Made by a program: the position numbers and the translations under genes. 64,000 nucleotides of DNA from Allacma fusca (lineage: Eukaryota; Arthropoda; Collembola; Symphypleona; Sminthuridae): assembly GCA_947179485.1 (NCBI GenBank), contig OX359250.1:4981661-5045660 (forward strand), written 5' to 3'. Below the pieces are notes generated by a model. It was not told where the DNA came from and searched no databases. It worked only from the letters and a program-made list of their open reading frames with translations. Numbering within the stretch: position 1 is the stretch's first letter; each line of letters opens with the position of its first letter. Of this stretch, positions 12,561-31,547 are shown piece after piece.

Positions 12561-12566
12561 AATAAA
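12561..12566 (+). terminator. Polyadenylation signal of the Ly6 gene
   Basis: A canonical AATAAA lies 30 bases after the stop codon of the Ly6 protein, in the sequence GGCAATAAAAATGC. Confidence 0.6.
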
Positions 12567-13073
12567 AATGCTAAAACTACGAAAAACATGTTTTCAGTCA
12601 TGGGAAATACAAATATACGAGAATTTCTATATGGACATGCATTAGTAATAAATAATGTGTTGTAACCACCGATTTCCGTAGCATTCCTGGCTTTCAAATC
12701 ATTTTTAATAACTTCACTATCAAGGTTTTGATAGCTATGAGTTGCTGGACGTTATGCAGAGAAGTAAATGCACACCTCACATGATCACATCATATTTTTC
12801 CGAATGCTGCAACAAATGATTGGGTTGTTTCATGTTAGAATTAAGTACTTACTGATATAATTTCTACCTTGTTCATTCATCCGATTTTTATGTTAATGTA
12901 ACCAGGGATTATACAACGTTTAATTTTTTGCAACGTGGGGGGGGGGCAAAGGTCCAAATATGATGTACATATATGTACTATATACATAGATATAGTACAT
13001 ATGTATATGCCTGCAGTACCCCATAATTTTTATAATAATTAATATTATTTTATTCCAGCGGCGTAGTTACGGG

Positions 13074-15373
13074 TAGTGCTGTAATTTGTCCTTTTAGTAT
13101 TGTATTGTACTTTGGCGAAAAGTACAAAAGTAGTACAACTAAGATATTGTTTTGTACTCCGAGTTTTGTTTTTGTTTTGTACTTCTATCAGATTGTTTTT
13201 GTTTTTGTACAATCTGTATTGTATTGTTCTAAGGTTCTAGAAGACGCTAGAAATTTGCTAAAGTGATAGTTGTATCTGAGTTCAAGAGCACGTAGGAATT
13301 GATTTGTGCAATTTAGTTGTTTAAAAATTACGTAAAAGATCAAAAAACCAGTCATTGACGAATCTCCCATATAAAATGCATTGAATCTGTTGACGGTCGA
13401 ATTTTGAAGGGTGCAATTCTGTGGCACCAACCTATTTGTGAATAATCCCTGTAATAACCACATTGTAATTTCCAGAAGAACATAATTTCATAAACAATAT
13501 TCACTACCATTGCTTAAAATTAGAATGGATAGAGTAGACGCGTGGGCTCTGATATCTATATTTTCAATTGGCTCAGCCGTTGGCTTTTACCACCTATTTC
13601 ATCGATGTAGAAATGTCCCCTATGCGTGGACTACATTTACAAATCGCATAGTTCGTTTGTTAGACTAGGTCTTTTGTCTTTGTTAGACACAGACTAGATT
13701 TATCCAGGTCAACATTTAAACCATACGGTTAGCCAATTTTATTGATCAGTACCGATTCATTGGTATCATATCTGATGCCATTGAATTGTCATTAATTGAT
13801 TTAATTCATGACCTTTTTCATGACATCTTACTAATCCACATTAAATGTAACCTACAACTAGTACATCTTATCGGTGGCGTCTAATAATCAATATAATAAT
13901 AATAATAATAGGGTTTTATTGGTTGATATAGTGGCCTCAGCCGTTACAACCTTTAATAATCAATATGGTAACAGTCAAAGTCATGCAACTATTAGTGACA
14001 CAGTAAGGTCAATCTGAGGTCATGTGACTATTAGTGACACAGTAAGGTCAATCTGAGGTCATGTGACTATTAGTGACACAGTAAGGTCAATCTGAGGTCA
14101 TGTGACTATTAGTGACACAGTAAGGTCAATCTGAGGTCATGTGACTACTAGTGACACAGTAAGGTCAATCTGAGGTCATGTGACTATTAGTGACACAGTA
14201 AGGTCAATCTGAGGTCATGTGACTACTAGTGACACAGTAAGGTCAATCTGAGGTCATGTGACTACTAGTGACACAGTAAGGTCAATCTGAGGTCATGTGA
14301 CTACTAGTGACACAGTAAGGTCAATCTGAGGTCATGTGACTACTAGTGACACAGTAAGGTCAATCTGAGGTCATGTGACTACTAGTGACACAGTAAGGTC
14401 AATCTGAGGTCATGTGACTATTAGTGACACAGTAAGGTCAATCTGAGGTCATGTGACTACTAGTGACACAGTAAGGTCAATCTGAGGTCATGTGACTATT
14501 AGTGACACAGTAAGGTCAATCTGAGGTCATGTGACTACTAGTGACACAGTAAGGTCAATCTGAGGTCATGTGACTACTAGTGACACAGTAAGGTCAATCT
14601 GAGGTCATGTGACTACTAGTGACACAGTAAGGTCAATCTGAGGTCATGTGACTACTAGTGACACAGTAAGGTCAATCTGAGGTCATGTGACTACTAGTGA
14701 CACAGTAAGGTCAATCTGAGGTCATGTGACTACTAGTGACACAGTAAGGTCAATCTGAGGTCATGTGACTACTAGTGACACAGTAAGGTCAATCTGAGGT
14801 CATGTGACTACTAGTGACACAGTAAGGTCAATCTGAGGTCATGTGACTACTAGTGACACAGTAAGGTCATGTGACCTCAAATTGACCTTATTGGGTCACC
14901 AATAGGGTCATGACAGATTACGGTTTTAAGGGGCGCATGACCTATAATGAAACTTGGTGAGTAACTAGTAGTAAATCACCTATGATTGACTTTATTGGCG
15001 CATTAATGGTCACATGACACTAGAATGACATACTCAATGTAAGTGTATATTTTATATGGGCGATAGTAGGCGAATCTACCAATAATTAGTCAATGCCCAG
15101 TTTTTGTGCTTTGACGTGTTTTTTCACGATTCCAATTACACAAATCAATTCCTATGTGCTCTAGAAATCTATTACAACAATCACTTTAGTAAATTTCTAG
15201 CGTCTCTAGAACCTTGAAACAATACAATTTGGATTGTATTGTTTTTTTCAATTCCTGTTTTGTTTTTGTTTTAGTTTTGTATCTCGAAAATGGATATTGT
15301 TTGTTTAGTTTTGTACCAAAGACAAAAACAATACAAAAGTACAAAACTAAACGAGTACAATATTACAGCACTA
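13074..15373. mobile_element. Long-inverted-repeat element 3 carrying a satellite, perfect TSD
   Basis: This 2300-bp element is flanked by the exact octamer GTTACGGG (13066-13073 and 15374-15381), which is single-copy target sequence of the older element around it. The ends are TAGTGCTGTAATTTGT and, read inward from the right, TAGTGCTGTAATATTG. The inverted repeats continue with gaps for about 300 bases: both arms hold a TTTTGTAC/GTACAAAA-rich zone, then a conserved part with GACGCTAGAAATTT, AAGTGAT and AGGAATTGATTTGTG. Between the arms is the 39-bp satellite. There is no coding capacity. A second member starts at 62859. Confidence 0.88.
13986..14868. repeat. 39-bp satellite, about 22 copies, inside element 3
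   Basis: Near-identical head-to-tail units of 39 bp read TGACTACTAGTGACACAGTA followed by AGGTCAATCTGAGGTCATG. The main variant is CTATTAG against CTACTAG, mixed among the first 14 copies and fixed afterwards, a sign of recent homogenisation. Each unit contains two AGGTCA hexamers in direct orientation five bases apart. The last copy breaks into GGTCATGTGACCTCAAATTGACC, which reverses the motif. There are no spacers and no open frame. Confidence 0.95.
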
Positions 15374-17051
15374 GTTACGGGTAGGCCGTCCTGGCCCGGG
15401 CCAGGGTAAACAAATTAAGGGTCGGGGTAAAACATTTCAACATAGGCCCTCCTAAAGTATTAAAATTTGAACTACGCTTTAATTATGCTGTCCTAGACAA
15501 CAATTACTTTGGCCAACATTAAAAATTGTTCGTCTTGGATCAACTGGAATTTCAAGAGCAGTTGGCGGTTTGTTGGAATGCTGGGGCAACGTTGGCAATC
15601 CCGGCCGAATGTTAGACCAATGTTTCCCAATTTCCAATAATTAGTGTTGACTGGAGTTATAAGCAAATCACAGGGATTACTTATTTTGCCCTAAAACGTG
15701 CTTTAAATTTAAATATCGAAATACTTGAAATAAGATGGTTTGATTATGTTTGGTTGTTGGACCTGTGAGGCGGGTTGTTTTGATGCACATGTCTATATAT
15801 CTGGTACAATTACACCAGGTAAAGATATACGAAGGGTTCACTTAATAACACTTAAGGCACCATGGAGTTGTCTCACTGACAGCAAAATACAGTTATGCAA
15901 GGGGACTGTCAATCCGACACGGATAACTAGTTTAATGAGAATTATGTAACACTTTGCCAAATTTAATGAAAAAAAACTTTTGGTGTAGTTGGGTAATTAT
16001 ATTTTCCAATGTACTTACGTTGAACTTGCACTTTTATTCTGACTCTGACTTGTTCTCCCTTCAAATTCCCAACCTCGACTCCCGAGTTCTGGAGTTTCTT
16101 TCTATCTTCTCCCATGCCCTTTATACATACACTTCCTTGGCATCTAGTACTATCTTTAGGTAAATTATAATCATGAGACGTTCACATGAGTTTTACATTG
16201 TGACACGCTATAACCTCCCCCGATAAAGAAAGCAATGTGACAAAACTGCTTTGCAATCTGTAATAAGTGTTTTTCGGGCTCCACTGAAGACAACGCCAGA
16301 TTCGAGATATTAAAACAATTATACCGGACTACTGCTTCAATGCAACCTTAACCTTCAAAATGACAAGAGTTCTATAAAGATCTATAAAATATTAAAAGGT
16401 AAAAACCTAATTCTCAGAATTGGGGATGAGGCTACACTTACGGTAACCATTTTTACAATGTGATTATATATATATATATCAGTAATATATTATTCAATTT
16501 GGCGTACGGAGAGAATAAAAAGGTTCAACTGTACCCAAAAGCAAGCCAGGAAATAATCTATGAAGTCAACAGTTTTGTAAAAAATTTGCAGAAAGACAAA
16601 ATGTCCCTCAAAATTTGGTGAAATTAAATATCTCGTATTTGCACTATCCTTTGGTATTGTGTACATTGTGCCTGAGACAGATTAGACAGGCCGTCATCTG
16701 CAAATATGCACATATGTATTCATTCCGTTACAGTAAATAGCAGTAAATATTTAAATAATATGCAGATATACAATGTATCAGTACACGCAATGTACATGGC
16801 TACATGGAGGAACTATACTGCAAGTTGCAGTCTGCAAGACAAGGAAAAGGAAGGTCTTATTATGCGACACAAATCATGTCCACCTAAAAAGCTTTATCCG
16901 GAAATCAAACGTTTTTGGAGTCTCTTTTGTTAGTAAGTATTAGAATAATGGTACCAATAAAAATTCGTAAAAAAAGACACACTGGAGGCCCACCCCATGA
17001 TTTACCCTGGCTGAGGGCCAGGGTTAAAAAATTTTTATGACTGCACCACTG

Positions 17052-23955
<6,904 letters not shown>

Positions 23956-24000
23956 GATTGTGTACAGATTGTGGTGACGAAGGTAAATTATTGGCTTAAA

Positions 24001-24006
24001 AATAAA
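24001..24006 (+). terminator. Polyadenylation signal of JNK
   Basis: AATAAA begins 46 bases after the JNK stop codon. The neighbouring minus-strand gene ends only about 140 bases further on, so the two 3' ends converge. Confidence 0.6.
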
Positions 24007-24142
24007 CACAAAAATTTAATGTAATTCTCAAGAAATTTTAAGTCTTTTATTTTTGCTCTTTGGTCACATTTGCATGGGAAGAGTACGGTATTTGTAAATC
24101 AGTAAAATCTCATAGTATGTGAGTTAGATGCCCCACTTTAAA

Positions 24143-24911
24143 TTACGGTAATCCCGAAAATCTCTTCACCAAAGCGTTGTACAAGTTTATAAAAGCGTAC
24201 ACACTAACGCTAAGTATCATGACCAGAACCACTCCAAAGACTGTAGACATTAATGTGCCGTCAATACTAGCTCGACTTGCGAGAGGAGCATTTTCCACTT
24301 CCGCCACAATTGAGCGTAGTTTCTGCAACTCGGCGTATATTCTGTGAATTTTTCCAAATGAGAAATGTTAGCACGGTGGTTAATTATTTGCTGCCAATTC
24401 TTTTTTTGAAATTCAAATACGAGAAACAAAATTAAATTACTTATTTGCAAATAATAATAATCATTGTTATACAAGTTCTGATCGTGAAAATCGAATCAAA
24501 AGCCGGTTGACTAGTATATAACAATTCGTGGAGAAAAAACTTAAGCTAACATTATTCTTTGATTAGAAAACATTCTTACTCTTTTAATGTGAAAATATTG
24601 AATGTCAATAGAATTTGCAAAGATATATTATTAAGAAAATTGTATTTATACTTATCCAATGTAAACTTGATCGAAATAAGTAGTACAAATAATCATTTCG
24701 TATACAAACTAAAAGTGACGTAAATTAGATTTCAACTTACCCATCATTATCTGGATAACTAGCCCCTTCCTTGACACGCCTCCTAGATGTATTTGTTCCT
24801 TCTTCTTGAAAGTGATAATTTTCTTATTATAAATGTTACTTTTAATTGTTTCAGGTAATCAAGATAGAAAAGTTAAGCAGCAGGAAACTTACCAAAATTG
24901 TTCGGCTCCAT
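24143..24911 (-). CDS. Small single-pass membrane protein, three exons, function unknown
   Basis: Coding exons on the minus strand are 24911-24893 (ATGGAGCCGAACAATTTTG, donor GTAAGT), 24822-24741 (donor GTAAGT) and 24341-24143. Phases join exactly to give 99 residues. The product begins MEPNNFENYHFQEEG, then a basic SRRRVKEG, an amphipathic IYAELQKLRSIVAEVE (about 36-51), and one strong hydrophobic segment STVFGVVLVMILSVSVYAF (about 65-83) followed by INLYNALVKRFSGLP. The single C-terminal helix with a short basic tail suggests a tail-anchored or type II membrane protein. No family was recognised. Intron 1 is only 70 bases and its acceptor lacks a pyrimidine tract, the weakest part of the model. 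It is convergent with JNK. A broken copy of its first exon occurs near 36560. Confidence 0.75.
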
Positions 24912-25671
24912 CGTTCCCTGTTCCTAATATTGATTTGTTGTAAAACGCGCTTGCTCACTCTTGAAATGCGCCAGAAAATTCTGCACTTATTATACGCTAT
25001 ATTGTACCATCTCTACCTTGGAAGAAAAACTGGAGAAATGGTTTGGAGCGGGTAACATCCAAGTGACTTTTGCTCGTTGTTATTGTTGTTCGTGGTGTGC
25101 ACATGTGTTAAGGAGAATTGCAAATAAATGCTACAAACAGTGCGGCCTCACGGAAGTGAATGCAGACCGCAGGGAAGTCAACAATGGTACTCACTAATAA
25201 CTCCAGACTCTGGTCATTTTTAAAACCCACATATGATCACAAGTTATATTTTCGTGGAAATTTGTTCAAAGCAATTATGTGAATAAGTTTCATCTGGGTT
25301 ATTATTACCCTATAAATAAGTGTTACTCCTCGTATTTAAAAGCACCTTAGTACGAATTTTTTTTGGCAGCGGTGCATGCTAAATTTTAAAGAAAAATATT
25401 ACAACATTTTGAAAGAGATTCAGACCCTGACATGTAACTTAACATTCTGTATTTGGGGGAATCTGCTCTTTCATATGTATTTCTAGTGATTACATATACC
25501 TACGTATATATTCCAGTTAAATTCCTTACGAATTAGCGTACTAACGAGACGAAAAAATTGGAAGCATAACAATTTTTTTAATAAAATAATAAAACAATTT
25601 GGGAAGGCTTGTCCCCATTTATTTTTCATCGCGGTTGTCGAGAATTATAACCGGTACTTTTGTAATAGAAA
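24841..25671. repeat. Duplicated segment A, copy 1
   Basis: This stretch is closely similar throughout to 36509-37314, in the same orientation. It runs from intron 1 of the small membrane-protein gene through its first exon and upstream region, and into the last codons of the Spätzle gene. Copy 1 holds the intact exon and splice donor and is the functional copy. It includes a 50-base piece near 25005-25055 absent from copy 2. Confidence 0.85.
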
Positions 25672-28600
25672 TGGGAATCGTCCACTCCGTTTACGTCTGG
25701 CACATCTGAGTCATCCAGTCGTGGACTACGATTGAAACTGAATCTTTCCTGAGCCAAATCCGATGACGTCAAGTAACACTTGCAAACACAGCAAGATGGG
25801 AAGCGGAACCAGTCTGAGAATATGCCCCGGCACTCATTCGTTGGGTCAAAGGCTAAGAGTCTATGAAGTCGGTACTGCTGCTCGCATCTACATTAGCATT
25901 CATACTCCAGTTTAATATTATTGATTACGCAACTGTCATTTAAGTTTCTCCACTCATCCACTGCTTTTACATTTATTTTCCTGATTACATATAGTGTACA
26001 CACATAAATTGTTAAAGCTTTCAAGGGGTGTAAGAAAAAAAATCACCTGCAGCCCTCCCGACAATACATTTGACGGTGTTCGAATGTACATTTTTCCCAA
26101 TGAATGTACTGCTCAAAGGGGTACAGATTCAACAGCGCCAACACTTCACCCCGAGTATTATTAGCCCAATAGGGAGCCACCACTTCCTCTTTAACTGGAC
26201 AAGCATTCCTGAAAATATAAATTTTATCTTATTGACGGTATCATTTAAAAACAGCATACTAAACGTAACGAGATATCATATAAAAATTGTCGGCTGAACA
26301 AAATTCAACATCTACGGGAATAAGCGCACAAGAATATTTCACAATTTATAAAAAATTCATGTATCTAATTATTTTCGGAAATTAGTATTGGAGTCTTGCA
26401 TTTGGTTGTGTCAAAAATTTCATGTGGGCTTTGATTTTATAGGGTTTTTATTTTTCCATGTGCAAGTACTCTTTCAGGGAAACCATACTACAATACGTTT
26501 TTGCATTTGTGTACGAATAAGCATGTAGTTTATTAGGATTGATATAACTTCATGCGCTTTACAACTTTCGGAGGCCCGTTGTAGCTGCCCATGAGTGACT
26601 TCGGCTATTGGCTCAAATTCAACTAAATCTTTTTCCCTGACAGCTCATTGATGTGTGATCACCAGTGCGTAAGATCAAGGAGAAAGCCAGGTCATCCTAA
26701 GATACTGGTGTTGTTAATATAACCAATAAAGGTTGACAGCTCCACGATTGACAAATTCATTAGGGCGGAGGAGGGTATGAGTCGGAATATAAACCAATTT
26801 ACTTTTTATAGTTAAAAATCTTTGTACGTAAGCATTTTTGCATAGAGTTTTAGTATCTTATACCTAATCAATCTGATCGATCGGTTCAGAATAAAATTTA
26901 GGGTAATAAATTTATTCTATTAGCATGTAGGAGCTCATTGTGAGCCAAGAAAATTCTAATGCCTTGCTAGCGGCTTTTGGAAAGCTACAATTGTTAATAG
27001 ATGTTGTTGGCAACATCCTCAATTACGTTAGGTTCATATGTTAGCGATACTTGTTGATGTTGCAACCAAAATCGCAAGATAGTTCGAGTTTTATGGAGCA
27101 GTACATATGTACCAGATATGAGTTTTTTCTTAATTATATATATCGTTGGCTAAATTTTAAAAAGAACCATTTTCCTTCCAGACCCCATTTAAAAAGCATA
27201 GGTTGCGAAATATAGCTGGTACTTTTTAAAATTTAGCCAACGTATGAAGAGCTCAGCAGCGAAACGGAATAATAAGGTATTTCTTCGGAAGTGTTAATTC
27301 TTCATCTTATTTATTTTTCGTTGTCTAAAATGAAGCCCACACATAAACCTATAAAGTGTTCAAAAATCATAAATGCTAATTTTGTAATTTTAATATAATT
27401 AATACAAACAAGTATCGTAAAATATACGAAAGATAATATAATACCCCATCTTTACTTGCTCACGAAAGAGTCTCTAATATGTACAGTTTTTGGTGGAAAA
27501 CTGTATAAGTCCATTTTTTAAAAGACACCAATTATATCTGCAGCCGAATTATTTAACCGATAAATTTAGTAATTATTATTGTGTGACAAGACTGTTTGTC
27601 ATTTCCAGGGATGGAAAACGTTACTGACAAATGTTGTGAAAGGGAAGAAATGAACAGATGGGTTGTAATAACGTAAACTAAAAATAATATAAAAACTGAC
27701 TCAGCTGTCAATTTCAAGAGACAGGAGCTACCGGAAGGTGGAAGTAAAGGCCGGCAGCGGTCATATCTAACGTCGAACGCAACTAACCCATCTAATATCA
27801 TCCCCTTGTGGGAGTAAGACATACATACATACGGGCGGTTGACAACCAGGGTTTAATACTTTTTTATATAATTTTAGAATACAAGGGGTGGTCTTCAGTT
27901 AGTGAAATTTTAAAAATACAAGGGGTAATGGGGCTCACTGGGAAAAATATGACTGGTTGGTCTTCAACACATTTTCTTGTACTGTATTAATTTTTTACAC
28001 GCAACCTTTTTGACACTTTTACGATACAAAATTCATCCAGATTCGTAAAAAAATCCCCAAATTCACCAATTTTACGTATTTTCATCAAAATAAAATAAAA
28101 GCTGGTAAAGTTGACCTTTATTAATATGCATCTTGTTTCTTTCTTCGAATTCAGAGAACCGATTATGAAATGTCTCACGTCTCTCCGAACTGTCCGTACG
28201 GTCTACAGGCGGGTTCAGTATGCATAAAAAATTGAATTGTCGGTCGGGTCACCATTGTACAGATCCTTGGGGGTTCGGGCTACATTAGTAAGGGTACGGT
28301 TTGGCCCTTGTAATAATGAAATTATCATTAGAGGGACCACTGTTGCACGTGTCCATACAGATATAACATATAACCCACCATAGAAACATGAAAACCCCCA
28401 CCAGCGGTATTTGCTCGATTTTTTAGAGCCAGGGTGAAAGGAATTAACGAAAGCCCTCAGATTGTACGCGATAAGGCCCAGCCATCTATCTATTTTGAGA
28501 CGTACGGTTACGTTAAAAATTATTGTATTAATCCATCCCTGATTATGACGTTATGGTGGGGGTAGGAGTATGGGAACAAATTGCGTGACAGCAAAAGGAC

Positions 28601-31503
28601 GGTATACGAGCTCAAGTTCTTCTTTTACATAACGTTACTAAAATACGGCCCCTAACTTAAAATACATTTTTATTGGAGATGGCCCATACCGCAGACATTT
28701 CGAGTAAAAATTCGTTTCCACTACGTGTGACTTTTGACTCTAGCTTGAGACTCTATTCTATGGTCACTATAATAGTCTAGTTAATAATGGCATTAACTAT
28801 TTACTATTCATTTTCAGAATTTATCCATAGCTTACATAACCATAGTAGCAGGAAACAAAACTATTTTCCTCATTACGTCATAAAATACTGCTTCTTCTGT
28901 ACGTACATATGTAAGTACTGTCCAAATCCTGATCACACGAGACCAACAGAAATGACAAGACATTTGGATTCGTATTCTTTTCAATACTTGCTTAGGATTT
29001 AGGTAAACCTGCAGTGTTTGTTTATATCTACATACATATTTACTAGCTATGTACATACATGATTAGATCCAGAAACTTAGTTTTTGGGAGTTTTAGTGGG
29101 ATTGTACAGAAAAATGACTGAGAATTGAGACTTGAGATAATTATGGTGTAAGTTTTGGTTTCAAGGGTAACTAATTGAGAAAAAGTTGATCACGGAGGGG
29201 ATGACTCAGCTGAGGCTCAGGTGAAAAACAAGTTGTTGATTGACTTGAAACCTCGTGTGTTTGTGTTACCTCAATAATTGATGATACCTCTCGTTTAAAT
29301 ATTTAGGACCGGAATGACAAGGAATCAACTGCGACATCTTTAACGCTCTTGCAGTTTGTCAGTTGACTCAACCAAAGTTGACCTTTGTGTAAAAAAGCGT
29401 GGGGAGATGAAAGCCGACACATTGTAAACTATGCGAGGAAAGTAGTTCGAGAACTGAGATATGTGTGACCCGAGACAGCCACCCTTTGTTGCACCAAGGC
29501 CTACACATCAAGTTCTGTTTGTGCTTGATCTGGTATTAAGTAATCCATATTTTGATCCAATAACATAATTTTATCAAGGCTTTCGTGCTTTGGGTGCGAG
29601 AGTCTCCAATGAAACCTAAGCTCAAAAGCTCTCTCCTCTTGACATTCTCTGTCAAGCAACAACATTATCTAGGCTGCTGGTTCGCAACCTTTTGGTTCAA
29701 ATGTGCAGTTGCTGATATACCCAGCTCCTCATAATATTTATTATTATCAAACTGTACAAGTGCCAATTTTAGGGAGCGGTGTTACCTCATAAAATCCACG
29801 TCCTCCCAAGGGGTTTTCTTCTTGTAACAATAAAAAGAGATGTAACAACATGCATATATGTTCTACAGATTTTCAAAGCCTGCAATTCTCTTTCCTTGTA
29901 ACTTACTCCACCGAATCTTGAATAATTTAATATTAATTGTATAACTGCATACAGCCTCATTGTGTGAGGCTAGGATTTTTTGCTCCTTCTTTATTACCTC
30001 TTCCCTCTGAAGCTCACACAGAACAAAACTGTACTCTGAGGGGTAAACCTGCTTGTTTTTATTATTTCTTTCATTCATCAGCTCCGACATTTTTTTGAAT
30101 AATTATTGATCTCTCATTCTCTCAGTTGTAAGAATTAGTTTTTCATTTGGATTTGCGCCAATATCTCAAATCACGCATTTTAAACTTCTGACACAGAATT
30201 ATGCTTACTTGTTCATGTAAGTACTTATTTGACGTCCTTATGTCTGTAGTTTACGAGTTTGGGAGTTGAATTCTACAATACCTCCAAAGTATAATATAAT
30301 GCTATAAGACGTATGCCCCAACCTGGGGGAGGGGGTGAATAAAATATTGCAACTTGCAAGTACTCCTTATTGTTCCGTTTTAAACATTAAAGTTTGCTGA
30401 AATTGTTTTCTCAATTCAATGGCATGCTCAATCGAGTTCATATAGTTGGAATTAAAATTGTATTGAACTATCAAATCTTTCTGTACGCATTCTTCCTAGC
30501 TGAGCTGGTAATATTAATTTATTACTGATTTATCTATTCATATATGTATGTATTAGGCTTTGGAGAAAATAATAAATATATATTAGGCTCTCGGACAAAT
30601 AATAAATATATGTTAGGCTTTGGGGGACTTTCTCGATACTTACTTAACAAACTGAATTTTAAATTTGATTCTAATTTGTTACTTAAAGTTTATAATTTTG
30701 AATTCCTGAGCGTATTATAAGCAAAACTTTAAGAGGATACCCAGCGTAGCAAGCTTCCCACGTATTTCACAAATTATTGATTTTTTTTTTTACTTTTGGA
30801 GCTTCAGAACTGTACTAGGATAATTCTGACGTTCATATAACAAAACAATACTCTTTTCAGAAGTAAATTCTTGTCAAATCCAAACAAGACCGCAGTATCA
30901 ACTTGGACAGTAGGTATCTTCACGGTGTCATATCTGTAATTATGCCTATTTCCTTTGAACGGTTCTGATGAAGATGAAATCAGTAGTGGAAAACAAACGT
31001 TTGAATGTTTACACAAATGTCCTTTCCTTTGAGCCAGGGATTCATTTGGGAAGTATGGGTTTGTCTAAGTATATGCGTGAATTGTAGATGACAGTAAAGT
31101 AGGAATATGAAAGCGTTCAAATCCTTTCATTTTCTCGGAACGAAGGAAAGTATTAGCGAAAGCTTCATTGGAATACGAAAAAAACTATTTGTATATATAA
31201 TGAAGGAATTGTACTCTGTATGTATCACTGTATATTTGAATTCTATTAGAGATATGGGAGAGTCTCCTTGTTGACGAAACGCTATACACTACTACACGCT
31301 AAACATTGTGAGTGGGCTGATATTTTAAAAGTTTCAAAGAGAGCACATGGACTTGTCAAGGAAAAAATCCTTGCACCAGAGCACATATATTAAATTGGAC
31401 CTACAGTAACACTTATATGCGGATGAAATTATACTTTACGGATATATGACGCTCCAAACTGCATTTTGATGGAAATGAGCCTAAATGAGGAAATGTTGGA
31501 GAG

Positions 31504-31547
<44 letters not shown>

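Larger units (their letters stand above)
13056..17051. mobile_element. Old hAT-like element split by a later insertion
   Basis: The left end CAGCGGCGTAGTTACGGG (13056-13073) continues after the inner element as TAGGCCGTCCTGGCCC from 15382. The putative right end, read inward, is CAGTGGTGCAGTCATAAAAA and finishes at 17051. CAGTGG(C/T)GTAGT ends are common in hAT elements. Near both ends are copies of a CCTGGCCCGGGCCAGG or GGCCCTCAGCCAGGG block. A second left-end copy lies at 56821. The flanking octamers (TTTTATTC and ATTATTAC) agree poorly, so the age is high or the right boundary is wrong. No transposase was found. Confidence 0.5.

Noticed and set aside
13986-14868. CRISPR-like regular repeats
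   Set aside because: Units are contiguous 39-bp copies with no unique spacers, in a eukaryotic transposon; this is a satellite.
24846-25197. Plus-strand frames opposite the small membrane-protein gene
   Set aside because: They lie antisense to its first exon and promoter, with no domain features, and are not kept in the duplicate at 36509.
29863-30090. 75-codon minus-strand frame as a Spätzle exon
   Set aside because: The 32572-31943 exon already joins the knot exon in phase, and this frame shows no family similarity.
30804-31016. Minus-strand frame with a good pyrimidine tract as an extra exon
   Set aside because: Its open phase does not match the GT-ending donor at 31943; joining in the matching phase meets an early stop.
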